In this document: in pieces, positions 53,387 through 62,654 of the stretch
Position numbering within the stretch: position 1 is the stretch's first letter
How the letters are laid out: the number at the start of each line of letters is the position of its first letter
Assembly (NCBI RefSeq): GCF_947499265.1
Contig: NZ_CANMNK010000008.1
Location: 62,001 to 126,000, forward strand
DNA from: an uncultured Roseobacter sp.
Lineage (GTDB): Bacteria > Pseudomonadota > Alphaproteobacteria > Rhodobacterales > Rhodobacteraceae
Direction: 5' to 3'
DNA: 64,000 bases
Position numbers and translations under genes: made by a program
The notes under the pieces: generated by a model
Database searches by the model: none
What the model saw: only the letters and a program-made list of their open reading frames with translations
Told to the model about the DNA's origin: nothing

Positions 53387-54721
53387 ATGACCCAAGCAAT
53401 GAAAATCGCAATCGTAGATGATGAACAGGATATGCGGCAATCGATCAGCCAATGGCTGGCCCTGTCCGGATATGACACTGAAACCTTTGGCAGCGCCGAG
53501 GATGCGCTCAAGGTTCTGGGGCCTGACTATCCCGGCATCGTCATTTCCGACATCAAGATGCCCGGCATGGATGGCATGCAGTTTCTCAAGAAGCTGATGG
53601 GCAATGACTCTGCACTGCCCGTCATCATGATCACCGGTCACGGCGATGTGCCCATGGCGGTGGAGGCGATGCGCGTCGGCGCCTTTGATTTCCTTGAAAA
53701 GCCGTTCAACCCCGACCGGATGAACGAATTGGCCAAGAAAGCCACCGGCGCGCGGCGCTTGGTGATGGACAACCGCGCGCTGCGCCGCGAGCTCAGCGAC
53801 GGCGGTCAGCTGATGAAAAAGCTGATCGGCCAGAGCCCGGTCATGGAACGGCTGCGCGAAGATATCCTCGATCTGGGGCAGGCCGATGGTCACGTGCTGA
53901 TTGATGGCGAGACCGGCACCGGCAAGACGCTGGTGGCGCATGCGCTGCATGCGGTGGGCTCCCGCGCGGGCAAGAAATTCGTGCTGGTGAGCTGCGGCGC
54001 CTATGAAGAGGAGGCGCTGAGCAAGCGGCTCTTTGGTCCGATGCAGCCCGAAGACGCCCAATTGCCCGCGATCGAAGAGGCGCGCGGGGGCACGCTGGTG
54101 CTCGAAGACATCGAAGCGCTGACAGAGACCCTGCAGGCCCGTCTGCTGAGCGTGATCAACGAGCAGGGGGCCCCGGCCGAAACCCGGATCGTTGCCATTT
54201 CCAACCTGCAGGAAGCGGGCCGCACCTCAGAGGATGCCTTGCGCGCCGATCTTTTCTACCGTCTGGCCGCGCTGCGCATCACCGTGCCACCGCTGCGGCA
54301 ACGTGGTGAGGACATCCTGACGCTCTTCACCCGGCTGAGCGAGCAATTCTCCGATGAATATGGCTGTGACGCACCGCAGGTCTCTGCACAGGAGGCCGCA
54401 CAGCTCTTGCAGGCGCCATGGCCGGGGAACGTGCGCCAGCTGATCAATGTGGCCGAACGCGCCGTACTGCAATCGCGCCGCGGCTCGGGCACCATCGCCT
54501 CGCTGCTGATGAACGATCATGAAGACATGCAGCCGGTGATGACCACCGAGGGCAAGCCCCTGAAAGAATATGTGGAAGCCTTTGAGCGCATGCTGATCGA
54601 CAACACCATGCGCCGCCATCGCGGGTCCATTGCCTCCGTGATGGATGAACTCTGCCTGCCGCGACGCACGTTAAACGAGAAAATGGCGAAATACGGCCTG
54701 CAACGCTCGGACTATCTCTGA
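53387..54721 (+). CDS. DctD-like response regulator lacking the GAFTGA loop
   Basis: This is a 444-aa regulator of NtrC architecture: a receiver domain with Asp55 (VISDIKMPG), an AAA+ domain with Walker A GETGTGKT (about 173-180), and a C-terminal Fis-type DNA-binding helix pair (RHRGSIASVMDELCLPRRTL). Between LFG and GGTL, where sigma-54 activators carry GAFTGA, it has only PMQPEDAQLPAIEEAR, about five residues shorter and without the motif. Walker B reads VLEDIE instead of FLDEIE. It therefore cannot be assumed to act through sigma-54, a situation known for Rhodobacter capsulatus NtrC. Confidence 0.88.
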   Translation: MTQAMKIAIVDDEQDMRQSISQWLALSGYDTETFGSAEDALKVLGPDYPGIVISDIKMPGMDGMQFLKKLMGNDSALPVIMITGHGDVPMAVEAMRVGAFDFLEKPFNPDRMNELAKKATGARRLVMDNRALRRELSDGGQLMKKLIGQSPVMERLREDILDLGQADGHVLIDGETGTGKTLVAHALHAVGSRAGKKFVLVSCGAYEEEALSKRLFGPMQPEDAQLPAIEEARGGTLVLEDIEALTETLQARLLSVINEQGAPAETRIVAISNLQEAGRTSEDALRADLFYRLAALRITVPPLRQRGEDILTLFTRLSEQFSDEYGCDAPQVSAQEAAQLLQAPWPGNVRQLINVAERAVLQSRRGSGTIASLLMNDHEDMQPVMTTEGKPLKEYVEAFERMLIDNTMRRHRGSIASVMDELCLPRRTLNEKMAKYGLQRSDYL

Positions 54722-55199
54722 GCCCGGCCAAATTCCGCGCTCTTAACGAAAAATCGCGTAAAATCTTGAGGGTAGGGTCGTTTTGCGGCCCTATTTTCAC
54801 ATTCCCCATTGTGTTTTGGCGCGTGCTGGCCTTATTTAGGAGTGTGGAGACGCGTCACAGGCTGACGCACCCCTCCTTATGAGTTTCGCTGCCTTGGGCG
54901 CGGTGTGGGACGTATCACATCACCAAAGCAGACCGATTGGGCCGGAAACGGCCAACGAACCGCTGATGTGATCCAAGGCTCCGAGCCTGAGACACACAGT
55001 ATATAATGGATACGAGGCCGCGAACCGCGCGCCCGTGTCGGAGAAGAAACGCGATGACGCGCGCCGATGCAATGAGCAGAACCACCATGGCCCCATCAGG
55101 CCGGGTGCGCCGTGCGTCTCAAATCGCCCTGACAAGACATATCCCGCATCTCTCTGATCCTCCGGGGTCGGGGCGACTGCGGCTGTGCAATTTGGAAAT
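54722..55199 (+). promoter_or_regulatory. Long structured 5' leader/promoter region of rne
   Basis: This is 478 bases without a supported gene. A nested structure is visible: ATCACATCA (54914-54922) pairs perfectly with TGATGTGAT (54964-54972), enclosing GGCCG-GAAA-CGGCC (54940-54953), a GNRA-type tetraloop hairpin. E. coli RNase E represses itself through hairpins in its own 5' leader, and a similar feedback is plausible here. Short ATG frames in the region lack support. Confidence 0.6.
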
Positions 55200-57917
55200 A
55201 TGGCTAAGAAAATGCTTATCGATGCCACCCACGCGGAGGAAACCCGCGTCGTGGTGGTGGACGGAAACAAGGTCGAGGAGTTCGACTTTGAATCTGAAAA
55301 CAAACGCCAGCTTGCTGGCAACATCTATCTCGCAAAAGTAACCCGGGTCGAGCCGTCGCTGCAGGCGGCCTTCGTAGATTATGGCGGCAATCGCCATGGG
55401 TTCCTCGCGTTTTCGGAAATCCACCCGGATTATTATCAGATCCCGGTCGCGGACCGCCAGGCGCTGATGGAAGAAGAACGTGCCTATGCCGAAGCGCAAA
55501 AGGCCAAGGAAGACGAAGACGAAAAGCCCAAGCGCCGCTCGCGCAGCCGTAGCCGGTCCAAGGCGAAGGCGGCAGAAGCGGCCAGCGAAGATGCAACCGC
55601 GTCGAAAGAGGTCGATACCGATCAAATTGATGGGATGCAGACCATCGATCTGGACGATGAGGAAGGCTCCTCGCCGATGGAGCGCGTGGCGGAAACGCCG
55701 GTCGAAGAACCCATTGATGAGCCCGACACCGATGCACCTGATGCGCCCGATGCGGCGGCGGAGACAGCAGCTGAGGAGGGGGCCAGTGACGACGCTCCTG
55801 AGGCGGCGGCTACCGAAGCAGAAGACGACTCTGACGATGATGGGGACGACGAAACCCCTCTGCGCAAGGCAGATGCCTCGGCCAAGGATGATACTATCGA
55901 ATCCGTGGCAGATGACGATGATCAGGAAGACATCCGCCCGGCGCGCAAACCGCGCCCCCGCAGGTATAAAATCCAGGAAGTCATCAAGGTCCGCCAGATC
56001 CTGCTGGTGCAGGTCGTCAAGGAAGAGCGTGGCAACAAGGGCGCGGCGCTGACCACCTACCTCAGCCTCGCCGGACGTTATTGCGTGTTGATGCCCAACA
56101 CTGCGCGTGGGGGCGGGATTTCCCGCAAGATCACCAATGCCGCAGACCGCAAGAAGCTCAAGGAAATCGCCAATGAGATCGAGGTGCCGGAAGGCGCCGG
56201 CCTCATCGTGCGGACCGCCGGGGCGAAACGCACCAAGGCGGAGATCAAGCGCGACTATGAATATCTGCAGCGGCTCTGGGAGCAGATCCGCGAGCTGACG
56301 CTGAAATCGATAGCACCCGCGAAGATCTACGAAGAAGGCGATCTGATCAAACGCTCGATCCGCGACCTTTACAACCGCGAGATCGACGAGGTGTTTGTCG
56401 AGGGTGAGCGCGGCTACCGCATCGCCAAGGACTTCATGAAAATGATCATGCCGTCCCATGCGAAAAACGTGAAGCTCTACGCCGAGACGCTGCCGCTCTT
56501 TGCGCGCTATCAGGTGGAAAGCTATCTGGCGGGCATGTTCAATCCGACGGTGCAGCTGCCCTCGGGCGGCTATATCGTGATCGGCGTGACCGAGGCGCTG
56601 GTGGCCATCGACGTGAACTCCGGTCGCGCGACCAAGGAAGGCTCGATCGAGCAGACCGCGACCAAGACCAACCTGGAAGCCGCCGATGAGGTGGCGCGCC
56701 AGCTGCGTCTGCGCGACCTTGCAGGCCTGATCGTCATCGACTTCATCGACATGGACGAGCGCAAGAACAATGCTGCCGTCGAAAAGCGCATGAAGGAAAA
56801 GTTGAAAACCGACCGCGCCCGCATTCAGGTCGGCCGCATTTCCGGCTTTGGCCTGATGGAAATGTCGCGCCAGCGTCTGCGTCCGGGCATGATCGAAGCC
56901 ACCACGCAGCCCTGTCAGGCTTGCCACGGCACCGGTCTCATCCGGTCTGATGACAATCTCGCCTTGTCGATCCTGCGGCAAATCGAGGAAGAGGGCACGC
57001 GCAAACGGTCGCGCGAGGTGCTGGTGCGGGCGCCCGTGGGCATTGCCAACTTCCTGATGAACCAGAAACGCGAGCACATCGCCCAGATCGAGGCGCGCTA
57101 TGGGCTGTCGGTGCGGATCGAAGGAGATCCCGTGCTGGTCAGCCCCGATTTCAGCCTTGAAAAGTTCAAGACAGCGACCCGCGTGGTACATGCCGCGGCA
57201 GCCCCTGTCGTGTCTGTCGACACGTCGATCATGGATCAGGTGGACGCAACAGAGGACGATGACGTCGTTGCCGAAGAAGCCCCAGCACCACAAGGCGCCG
57301 ATCAGCCGCGTCATGGTGGCGACGAGGGCGACGGCGAGGGCAAGCCGAAGCGCCGTCGGCGCCGTCGGCGTCGCAGCCGCAACAAATCGGGTGCTGCGGA
57401 AAACAACCAATCCGCAGAAGGGACCGACAAGCCTGCGCAGGAGGGCGATGCACCCCAGCCGGTAGAAAACGGGGCGGATACCTCCGTGGCAGCGGATCAA
57501 CCGACAGAAACAGCGCCGGAAGCCACCCCAGACGCGCCGGCCGAAAAGCCCAAACGCCCCCGGACCCGGTCCCGGACAGCCAAAGCAAAGGCCGAGGCAG
57601 AAGCGGCTGCATCTGATGACGCCCAAGTGAGTGAAGCCCCCGCAGAGGCTGTTGCGCCAGATGCGGGCGAAGCACCCGAGGCAGAACCCAAACCGAAGCG
57701 GAAGCGCGCCAGCCGCGCCAAGAAGCCAAAGGTTGTGGAAGAGCCCGCGGCTGAAACGCCTGAGCCGGTTGCCGAGGCGGCGGAGGCAAAAGAAGCGCCC
57801 GCGCCGGAAGCGCCGGTAGAGGCTGAACCCGCCCCGGTCGCCAAGGAACCGGAGCCGGTTGCAGAAGCAGCACCCGCCAAGCCAAAGCGCAAGGGGTGGT
57901 GGTCGCTCGGCGGCTAA
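55200..57917 (+). CDS. rne: Ribonuclease E
   Basis: This is a 905-aa endoribonuclease and degradosome scaffold. The N-terminal S1 domain is split: the first half (to about 95) and second half (about 253 onward, KIQEVIKVRQILLVQVVKEE) are separated by an acidic and basic low-complexity insert of about 150 residues, as in other alphaproteobacterial RNase E. The catalytic DNase-I-like domain shows AIDVNSGRATKEGS and IDFIDMDE, and the zinc link is CQAC (in TQPCQACHGTG). The C-terminal third (about 685-905) is disordered, alanine/proline/charge-rich, with arginine-rich RNA-binding patches and a terminal KRKGWWSLGG that may bind partners. Confidence 0.96.
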   Translation: MAKKMLIDATHAEETRVVVVDGNKVEEFDFESENKRQLAGNIYLAKVTRVEPSLQAAFVDYGGNRHGFLAFSEIHPDYYQIPVADRQALMEEERAYAEAQKAKEDEDEKPKRRSRSRSRSKAKAAEAASEDATASKEVDTDQIDGMQTIDLDDEEGSSPMERVAETPVEEPIDEPDTDAPDAPDAAAETAAEEGASDDAPEAAATEAEDDSDDDGDDETPLRKADASAKDDTIESVADDDDQEDIRPARKPRPRRYKIQEVIKVRQILLVQVVKEERGNKGAALTTYLSLAGRYCVLMPNTARGGGISRKITNAADRKKLKEIANEIEVPEGAGLIVRTAGAKRTKAEIKRDYEYLQRLWEQIRELTLKSIAPAKIYEEGDLIKRSIRDLYNREIDEVFVEGERGYRIAKDFMKMIMPSHAKNVKLYAETLPLFARYQVESYLAGMFNPTVQLPSGGYIVIGVTEALVAIDVNSGRATKEGSIEQTATKTNLEAADEVARQLRLRDLAGLIVIDFIDMDERKNNAAVEKRMKEKLKTDRARIQVGRISGFGLMEMSRQRLRPGMIEATTQPCQACHGTGLIRSDDNLALSILRQIEEEGTRKRSREVLVRAPVGIANFLMNQKREHIAQIEARYGLSVRIEGDPVLVSPDFSLEKFKTATRVVHAAAAPVVSVDTSIMDQVDATEDDDVVAEEAPAPQGADQPRHGGDEGDGEGKPKRRRRRRRRSRNKSGAAENNQSAEGTDKPAQEGDAPQPVENGADTSVAADQPTETAPEATPDAPAEKPKRPRTRSRTAKAKAEAEAAASDDAQVSEAPAEAVAPDAGEAPEAEPKPKRKRASRAKKPKVVEEPAAETPEPVAEAAEAKEAPAPEAPVEAEPAPVAKEPEPVAEAAPAKPKRKGWWSLGG

Positions 57918-57937
57918 CGGCCCGACACGCAACAACG

Positions 57938-57967
57938 AAAGGGCGCGTCACATGGGCGCGCCTTTTT
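57938..57967. terminator. Rho-independent terminator between rne and tusA-like genes
   Basis: A GC-rich stem with one bulged G (57938 onward pairing up to 57966) ends in T5. It sits between convergent stops and has A and T flanks on both sides, so it could serve both genes. Confidence 0.75.
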
Positions 57968-57974
57968 CACATCT

Positions 57975-58205
57975 TCAGGATTTGCGGATCACATAGATTT
58001 GCACGGGGCCGTCGTTTTCCATGGAAACCAAGGCATGGCCCGCCTCTGCACAAAAGTGCGGGACATCGACAACAGCGGCAGGATCATCCGCGCGCATGGT
58101 CAATACTTCCCCCATGGCCAGGGCCTGCAGGCGTTTGCGCGCCTTGAGAACGGGCAGGGGGCAGAGCAGCCCGGTTGCATCGAGATCATATTTGCTATCG
58201 GCCAT
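57975..58205 (-). CDS. TusA-family sulfurtransferase
   Basis: This is a 76-aa two-layer fold protein with the TusA signature LDATGLLCPLPVLKARK (about 8-24); its Cys carries persulfide sulfur. TusA-type proteins deliver sulfur to tRNA thiolation, molybdopterin synthesis or sulfur oxidation. The start at 58205 follows family length. It diverges from ccdA, which handles thiol reduction in the periplasm; a link is possible but not shown. Confidence 0.88.
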   Translation of the reverse strand: MADSKYDLDATGLLCPLPVLKARKRLQALAMGEVLTMRADDPAAVVDVPHFCAEAGHALVSMENDGPVQIYVIRKS

Positions 58206-58297
58206 AACCCTCAGATAAGCGTGATGTTTCAGTCTGTCCACAAGGATGTGACTGCTGAGCGCGTGACCTGTTAAGGCTTATCCGTTAGGGGTGGATC

Positions 58298-59050
58298 ATG
58301 TTTGGAATCGAGATCATCGACGCAGGCCTTTTGCCTGCCATGCTTGTGGCCCTTTTTGCCGGTGTCATCAGCTTTCTCAGCCCCTGTGTGCTGCCCATCG
58401 TCCCGCCCTATCTGGCCTATATGAGCGGCGTGTCCATCGGCGAGATGTCGGGAGAGACCGTTGCCCGGCGGCGGGCGGTGATCTCGGCGCTGTTCTTTGT
58501 GCTCGGGCTCAGCACGGTGTTTTTGATCCTCGGGTTCACGGCTTCAGCATTCGGGGCGTTTTTCCTGCAAAATCAGGTGCTGTTTGCCCAGGTGTCCGGT
58601 GTTGTGGTCATTGTCTTTGGCCTGCATTTTCTAGGTCTCTTTCGCATTCCGTTTCTGGATCAGGAGGCGCGCCTGGATGCGGGTGATCAGGGCGGATCGA
58701 GCTTTGGCGCCTATATCCTTGGTCTGGCCTTTGCTTTTGGCTGGACACCCTGCATCGGGCCGCAGCTGGGCGCGATCCTGTCACTGGCCGCCTCTGAGGC
58801 CTCGGTCAGCCGCGGCACGCTCCTCTTGGGCATCTACGCTGCAGGCCTGGGCATCCCGTTCCTGTTGGCCGCCATGTTCATGACCCGCGCCGTGGGCCTC
58901 ATGAACCGGCTCAAGCGTCACATGAAAACCATCGAGCGGGTGATGGGCTCCTTGCTAATTGCCGTAGGGCTGGCGATGGTCACCGGCGCCTTCACCACCT
59001 TCTCATATTGGCTGCTGGAACAATTCCCGGCCTTGGCATTGCTGGGCTGA
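58298..59050 (+). CDS. ccdA: CcdA-type thiol-disulfide transporter for cytochrome c biogenesis
   Basis: This is a 250-aa six-helix membrane protein that carries reducing equivalents from cytoplasmic thioredoxin to the periplasm for apocytochrome c reduction. The paired cysteines are in FLSPCVLPIVPPY (about 25-37) and FGWTPCIGPQLGA (about 148-160), the conserved CcdA/DsbD-beta positions. No other ccm gene is in the window. Confidence 0.92.
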   Translation: MFGIEIIDAGLLPAMLVALFAGVISFLSPCVLPIVPPYLAYMSGVSIGEMSGETVARRRAVISALFFVLGLSTVFLILGFTASAFGAFFLQNQVLFAQVSGVVVIVFGLHFLGLFRIPFLDQEARLDAGDQGGSSFGAYILGLAFAFGWTPCIGPQLGAILSLAASEASVSRGTLLLGIYAAGLGIPFLLAAMFMTRAVGLMNRLKRHMKTIERVMGSLLIAVGLAMVTGAFTTFSYWLLEQFPALALLG

Positions 59051-59106
59051 TCCCCTTAGACTGTATGTCACCCCTGCGATGCTGCCGGGATGCATAAGGT
59101 CTGGTC

Positions 59107-60345
59107 ATGGGCAGCACGTCTGACGCACGCGTAAAACGCCGCAAGGTTTTCTATATCCCCGGCTACGACCCCTTCCCGCCGCGCCGGTACCGCGAGCTTT
59201 ACCGCAAAGAAGGGGCCGCCCAGGCTGCTATTTCCGGCTATGATCTTGAAATGCTCGGCGCGCTTGAAGGCGCTGATTTCGGATGGCGTGTGCAAACTGG
59301 CATCAACGGTCAGACCGTGCAGGCGGAGATTGAGGTGCTGATCTGGTCGGACCTCGTGCAGGAGAGCTTTCACGATTCCATTGTTCTGACCTATCTGGCG
59401 ATGCTCCGCACGGCGTGGATCTACATTTCCACTGGCGCCCTCTGGCGGCTGATGCGATTGCGCAAGGGGCCGGTGATCGCGGCGCTCTATCCGGTTGCGA
59501 TGCTCATCGCACAATTGGCAGCGGCCTGTGTGGTTTTCTGGGGCGTCAGCGCCGTGATGCATTGGGCGCTATCGGGCGTTGCGGCGCCATTTCTGGCATC
59601 TATCCTCTCACTGGCTCTTGGGCTTGCGGCAGCGGCCTTTCTACTCAGAGGATTCAGGTCCCATGACGGCAAGTTTTTCGCCTACTACCTGATGCATGAT
59701 TTCGCCCACACTGCATCTGAACATGGTGCCTACCCCAGCGCATTGACCAACCGTCTGAACCGCTTCGAAGGCCGGATTTCAGAAGCCCTTGCGAGCGATG
59801 TGGACGAGGTTCTTATCGTCGGCCACTCCTCCGGTGCGCATCTCGCCGTGACCGTGCTATCCGATTTGCTGCGCACCCAAAGTGATACACCCAATGGCCC
59901 AGAGCTTGCCTTTCTGTCGCTGGGACAGGTGGTGCCAATGGTGTCTTTCCTGCCCGACGCGCATGAATTGCGGCGCGATCTGCGGTTCCTGTCTAAGCAA
60001 GAGGCGCTGACCTGGGTGGATGTCTCGGCGCCTGGGGACGGGTGCTCTTTCGCGCTCTGCGATCCGGTAAGCGTGTCCGGGCAGGCCACATCGGAAAAAC
60101 GCTGGCCGCTGGTGTTTTCGGCAGCCTTTACCCAAAGCCTCTCTTCTGCGCGGTGGCGGGCGCTCAGATGGCGCTTTTTCCGCCTGCATTTCCAGTATCT
60201 CTGTGCTTTCGATCAGCCCAAGGATTACGACTACTTCCAGATCACGGGTGGTCCAATCACCCTGCGCGAACGCTATGCGAACCGGCCCGCATCGCGCTCC
60301 CGGATCGAAGACTCCGTCAGCAAATTCACCTCGGTCGGCCCATGA
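59107..60345 (+). CDS. Membrane-anchored alpha/beta-hydrolase-like protein, P450-linked
   Basis: This is a 412-aa protein of no named family that I recognise. After an N-terminal soluble part beginning KVFYIPGYDPFPPRRYRELY (a hydrolase-like first strand and oxyanion region), two hydrophobic segments follow (about 118-146 and 155-180). A lipase-type nucleophile elbow GHSSG has Ser241, and a late PKDYDYFQITGG stretch precedes the end. The catalytic Asp and His cannot be fixed from sequence alone. Its stop overlaps the cytochrome P450 start (ATGA), so the two are made together, suggesting hydrolysis and oxidation of the same lipid-like or ester compound. Confidence 0.72.
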   Translation: MGSTSDARVKRRKVFYIPGYDPFPPRRYRELYRKEGAAQAAISGYDLEMLGALEGADFGWRVQTGINGQTVQAEIEVLIWSDLVQESFHDSIVLTYLAMLRTAWIYISTGALWRLMRLRKGPVIAALYPVAMLIAQLAAACVVFWGVSAVMHWALSGVAAPFLASILSLALGLAAAAFLLRGFRSHDGKFFAYYLMHDFAHTASEHGAYPSALTNRLNRFEGRISEALASDVDEVLIVGHSSGAHLAVTVLSDLLRTQSDTPNGPELAFLSLGQVVPMVSFLPDAHELRRDLRFLSKQEALTWVDVSAPGDGCSFALCDPVSVSGQATSEKRWPLVFSAAFTQSLSSARWRALRWRFFRLHFQYLCAFDQPKDYDYFQITGGPITLRERYANRPASRSRIEDSVSKFTSVGP

Positions 60346-61694
60346 CGCTGCCACCCAAACCCCCAAGCCGCGTGGATCGCGTCACGCTCTGGCAGTACAT
60401 GCGCCTCTTTCGCCATGACATCCTGTCGGCGCAGCCGGAGCGGCTTTATCGGGCGTGGATGGCAGAGTTTCGCACGCCGTTTTTCCGCAGCTATATGGTC
60501 AACGATCCCGACCTGATCAAAACCTTTCTCAAGGACCGACCGATGGATTTCCCGAAATCTGATCGGGTCGGGTCCGGGCTGCGGCCCCTGCTGGGCAATT
60601 CGGTTTTCCTGACCAATGGGGATACCTGGCAACGGCAGCGGCGCATAATCGATCCGGCCTTCGAGGGGGGGCGGTTGCGGGAGACATTCCCGTCGATCTG
60701 TGCCGCCGCTGAGGCTGCTGCCGCGCGATTTGCGGACCACACGGGCGATGAGATCGAAATCGAGGTTGAAACCAGCCACGCCGCCGCAGACGTGATTTTT
60801 CGAACGCTGTTTTCGATGCCGATAGACACTGAGATCGCGCGGGATGTGTTTGAGGCATTTCGCACCTACCAGCGCAGCCAGCCCATCCTTAACCTTGCCG
60901 CTTTTCTGCCCCTGCCGGATTGGATGCCACGCGGTTACAAAAAGGTGACCCGGCAAAGTGCGGCGCGCATCCGGACGCTGATCCACCGCATCACAGATGA
61001 CCGGCAGGCGGAGATTGATGCCGGCACAGCACCGCCCGACCTCGCCACCAAGATCATGACAACCCGCGACCCGCAAACCGGCGAGACCTTCGATGTTGAT
61101 GAAATGGTCGATCAGGTGGCGATCTTCTTCCTTGCCGGGCATGAAACCAGCGCCTCGGCCTTGGCCTGGGCGCTTTATCTGCTGGCGCTTTACCCGGAGT
61201 GGCAGGATCGGGTGGCGGAAGAAGCGCGCGCGGCGGACCTCAGCGATTTTTCGCAACTGTCGCAGCTGAAGATCACCCGCGACGTCTTTCGTGAAACGCT
61301 GCGGCTTTATCCGCCGGTGCCGATGATGGTGCGCGAGACGCAAGGCCCGGAAACCTTCCGCAACAGGCCCGTGAAAAAGGGTGCGCAGGTGGTGATGAGC
61401 CAATGGCATCTGCACCGGCAGAACCGCCTGTGGGACGCGCCGGATGCGTTTCAGCCTGAGCGGTGGGAGACGGAGAATGGCAAAAATTGCGCCCGCGATG
61501 CCTATATGCCCTTCAGCGAAGGGCCGCGCGTGTGCCCGGGCGCCGGGTTTGCGATGATCGAAGGGGTCATGATGTTGGCCTATACTCTGCGCGATCTACG
61601 GGTCGAATTGACGGACCGCCCCCCGCCGATACCGGTTGCACATCTGACCGTCCGGGCGCGCGACGGCATCTGGTTGCGCATTGTCCGGCGCTAA
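60342..61694 (+). CDS. Cytochrome P450
   Basis: This is a 450-aa soluble-type P450. The I-helix oxygen-binding motif is FFLAGHETSASA (about 263-274), the K-helix ExxR is FRETLRLYPP, and the heme loop is FSEGPRVCPGAG, with Cys398 as iron ligand. The start at 60342 overlaps the hydrolase stop; the longer upstream frame reads through the hydrolase gene. No ferredoxin or ferredoxin reductase gene is adjacent, so electrons come from shared partners. The substrate is unknown, but coupling with the hydrolase is a useful clue. Confidence 0.93.
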   Translation: MTLPPKPPSRVDRVTLWQYMRLFRHDILSAQPERLYRAWMAEFRTPFFRSYMVNDPDLIKTFLKDRPMDFPKSDRVGSGLRPLLGNSVFLTNGDTWQRQRRIIDPAFEGGRLRETFPSICAAAEAAAARFADHTGDEIEIEVETSHAAADVIFRTLFSMPIDTEIARDVFEAFRTYQRSQPILNLAAFLPLPDWMPRGYKKVTRQSAARIRTLIHRITDDRQAEIDAGTAPPDLATKIMTTRDPQTGETFDVDEMVDQVAIFFLAGHETSASALAWALYLLALYPEWQDRVAEEARAADLSDFSQLSQLKITRDVFRETLRLYPPVPMMVRETQGPETFRNRPVKKGAQVVMSQWHLHRQNRLWDAPDAFQPERWETENGKNCARDAYMPFSEGPRVCPGAGFAMIEGVMMLAYTLRDLRVELTDRPPPIPVAHLTVRARDGIWLRIVRR

Positions 61695-61763
61695 CATGTA
61701 CCATCTGCCGTTCTTCTGTTTTAAGGAATGGCCAAGGGGCGGAATCAGAAGGAAAATTCGATC

Positions 61764-62654
61764 ATGTCAGACCAGAACGCGATGCGAAACCAAATGAAAT
61801 CCGGGGCGGGGTTTATTGCGGCCCTGGACCAATCCGGCGGCTCAACCCCCAAAGCGCTCGGCCTTTATGGCGTTGAGCCAACGGATTACTCTGGTGACGA
61901 GGAAATGTTCCGCGCCATGCATGACATGCGCGCCCGGATCATTCTGGCGGATGACTTCACCAACGAGAAGGTGATCGGCGCAATCCTGTTCGAACGGACC
62001 ATGCACGACACAATCAACGACACACCTGTGGCTGAATTGCTGTGGCGCGACCGCGGCATCGTGCCCTTCCTGAAAATTGACAAGGGTCTGGAGGAACAGG
62101 CCGATGGGGTGCAAATCCTCAAGCCGATGCCGGGGCTGGAGGACACCCTGAAGGTTGCCAAATCCAAGGGCATTTTCGGGACAAAGGAACGTTCGGTCAT
62201 TCATGACGCGGACGCCAAGGGCATCGCGGATATCGTGGCACAGCAGTTTGAGGTGGCCCGCACGGTGATTGCCGCAGACCTTGTGCCGATCCTGGAGCCG
62301 GAGGTGAACATCCATTCCGAGACAAAGGCCGAGGCCGAAGCGCTGCTGGAGGCGGAAATTGCAAAACATCTCAATACGCTGGATGACGGTGTTGATGTGA
62401 TGCTCAAGCTGACCTTGCCGGATCAGCCGGGGCTTTACGATGGCTTGGCGGCACATCCGCGCGTGTTGCGTGTGGTGGCACTTTCGGGCGGCTATTCGAC
62501 CGATGTGGCGTCGGCCAAGCTGGCGGAGAATAAGCACATGATCGCAAGCTTCAGCCGGGCGCTCACCGAAGGGCTGAACGTGAAAATGAGCGACGCTGAA
62601 TTTGGTGCGGCACTGGGCGGTAACATCGACAAGATCTACCGGGCGTCGATCTGA
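61764..62654 (+). CDS. Class I fructose-bisphosphate aldolase
   Basis: This 296-aa Schiff-base aldolase cleaves fructose 1,6-bisphosphate in glycolysis and forms it in gluconeogenesis. Landmarks are GFIAALDQSGGSTPKAL (about 16-32), FLKIDKGLE (about 97-105) and VDVMLKLTLPDQ (about 209-220) with the probable Schiff-base Lys, then ALSGGYS. The start at 61764 has AAGGAAAA upstream. Its last 19 bases overlap the convergent RHH gene. Confidence 0.93.
   Translation: MSDQNAMRNQMKSGAGFIAALDQSGGSTPKALGLYGVEPTDYSGDEEMFRAMHDMRARIILADDFTNEKVIGAILFERTMHDTINDTPVAELLWRDRGIVPFLKIDKGLEEQADGVQILKPMPGLEDTLKVAKSKGIFGTKERSVIHDADAKGIADIVAQQFEVARTVIAADLVPILEPEVNIHSETKAEAEALLEAEIAKHLNTLDDGVDVMLKLTLPDQPGLYDGLAAHPRVLRVVALSGGYSTDVASAKLAENKHMIASFSRALTEGLNVKMSDAEFGAALGGNIDKIYRASI

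Noticed and set aside
55119-57935. Minus-strand open frame of 938 codons
   Set aside because: It is antisense to RNase E and rich in Arg/Gly/Phe/Leu low-complexity runs; rne has clear catalytic motifs.
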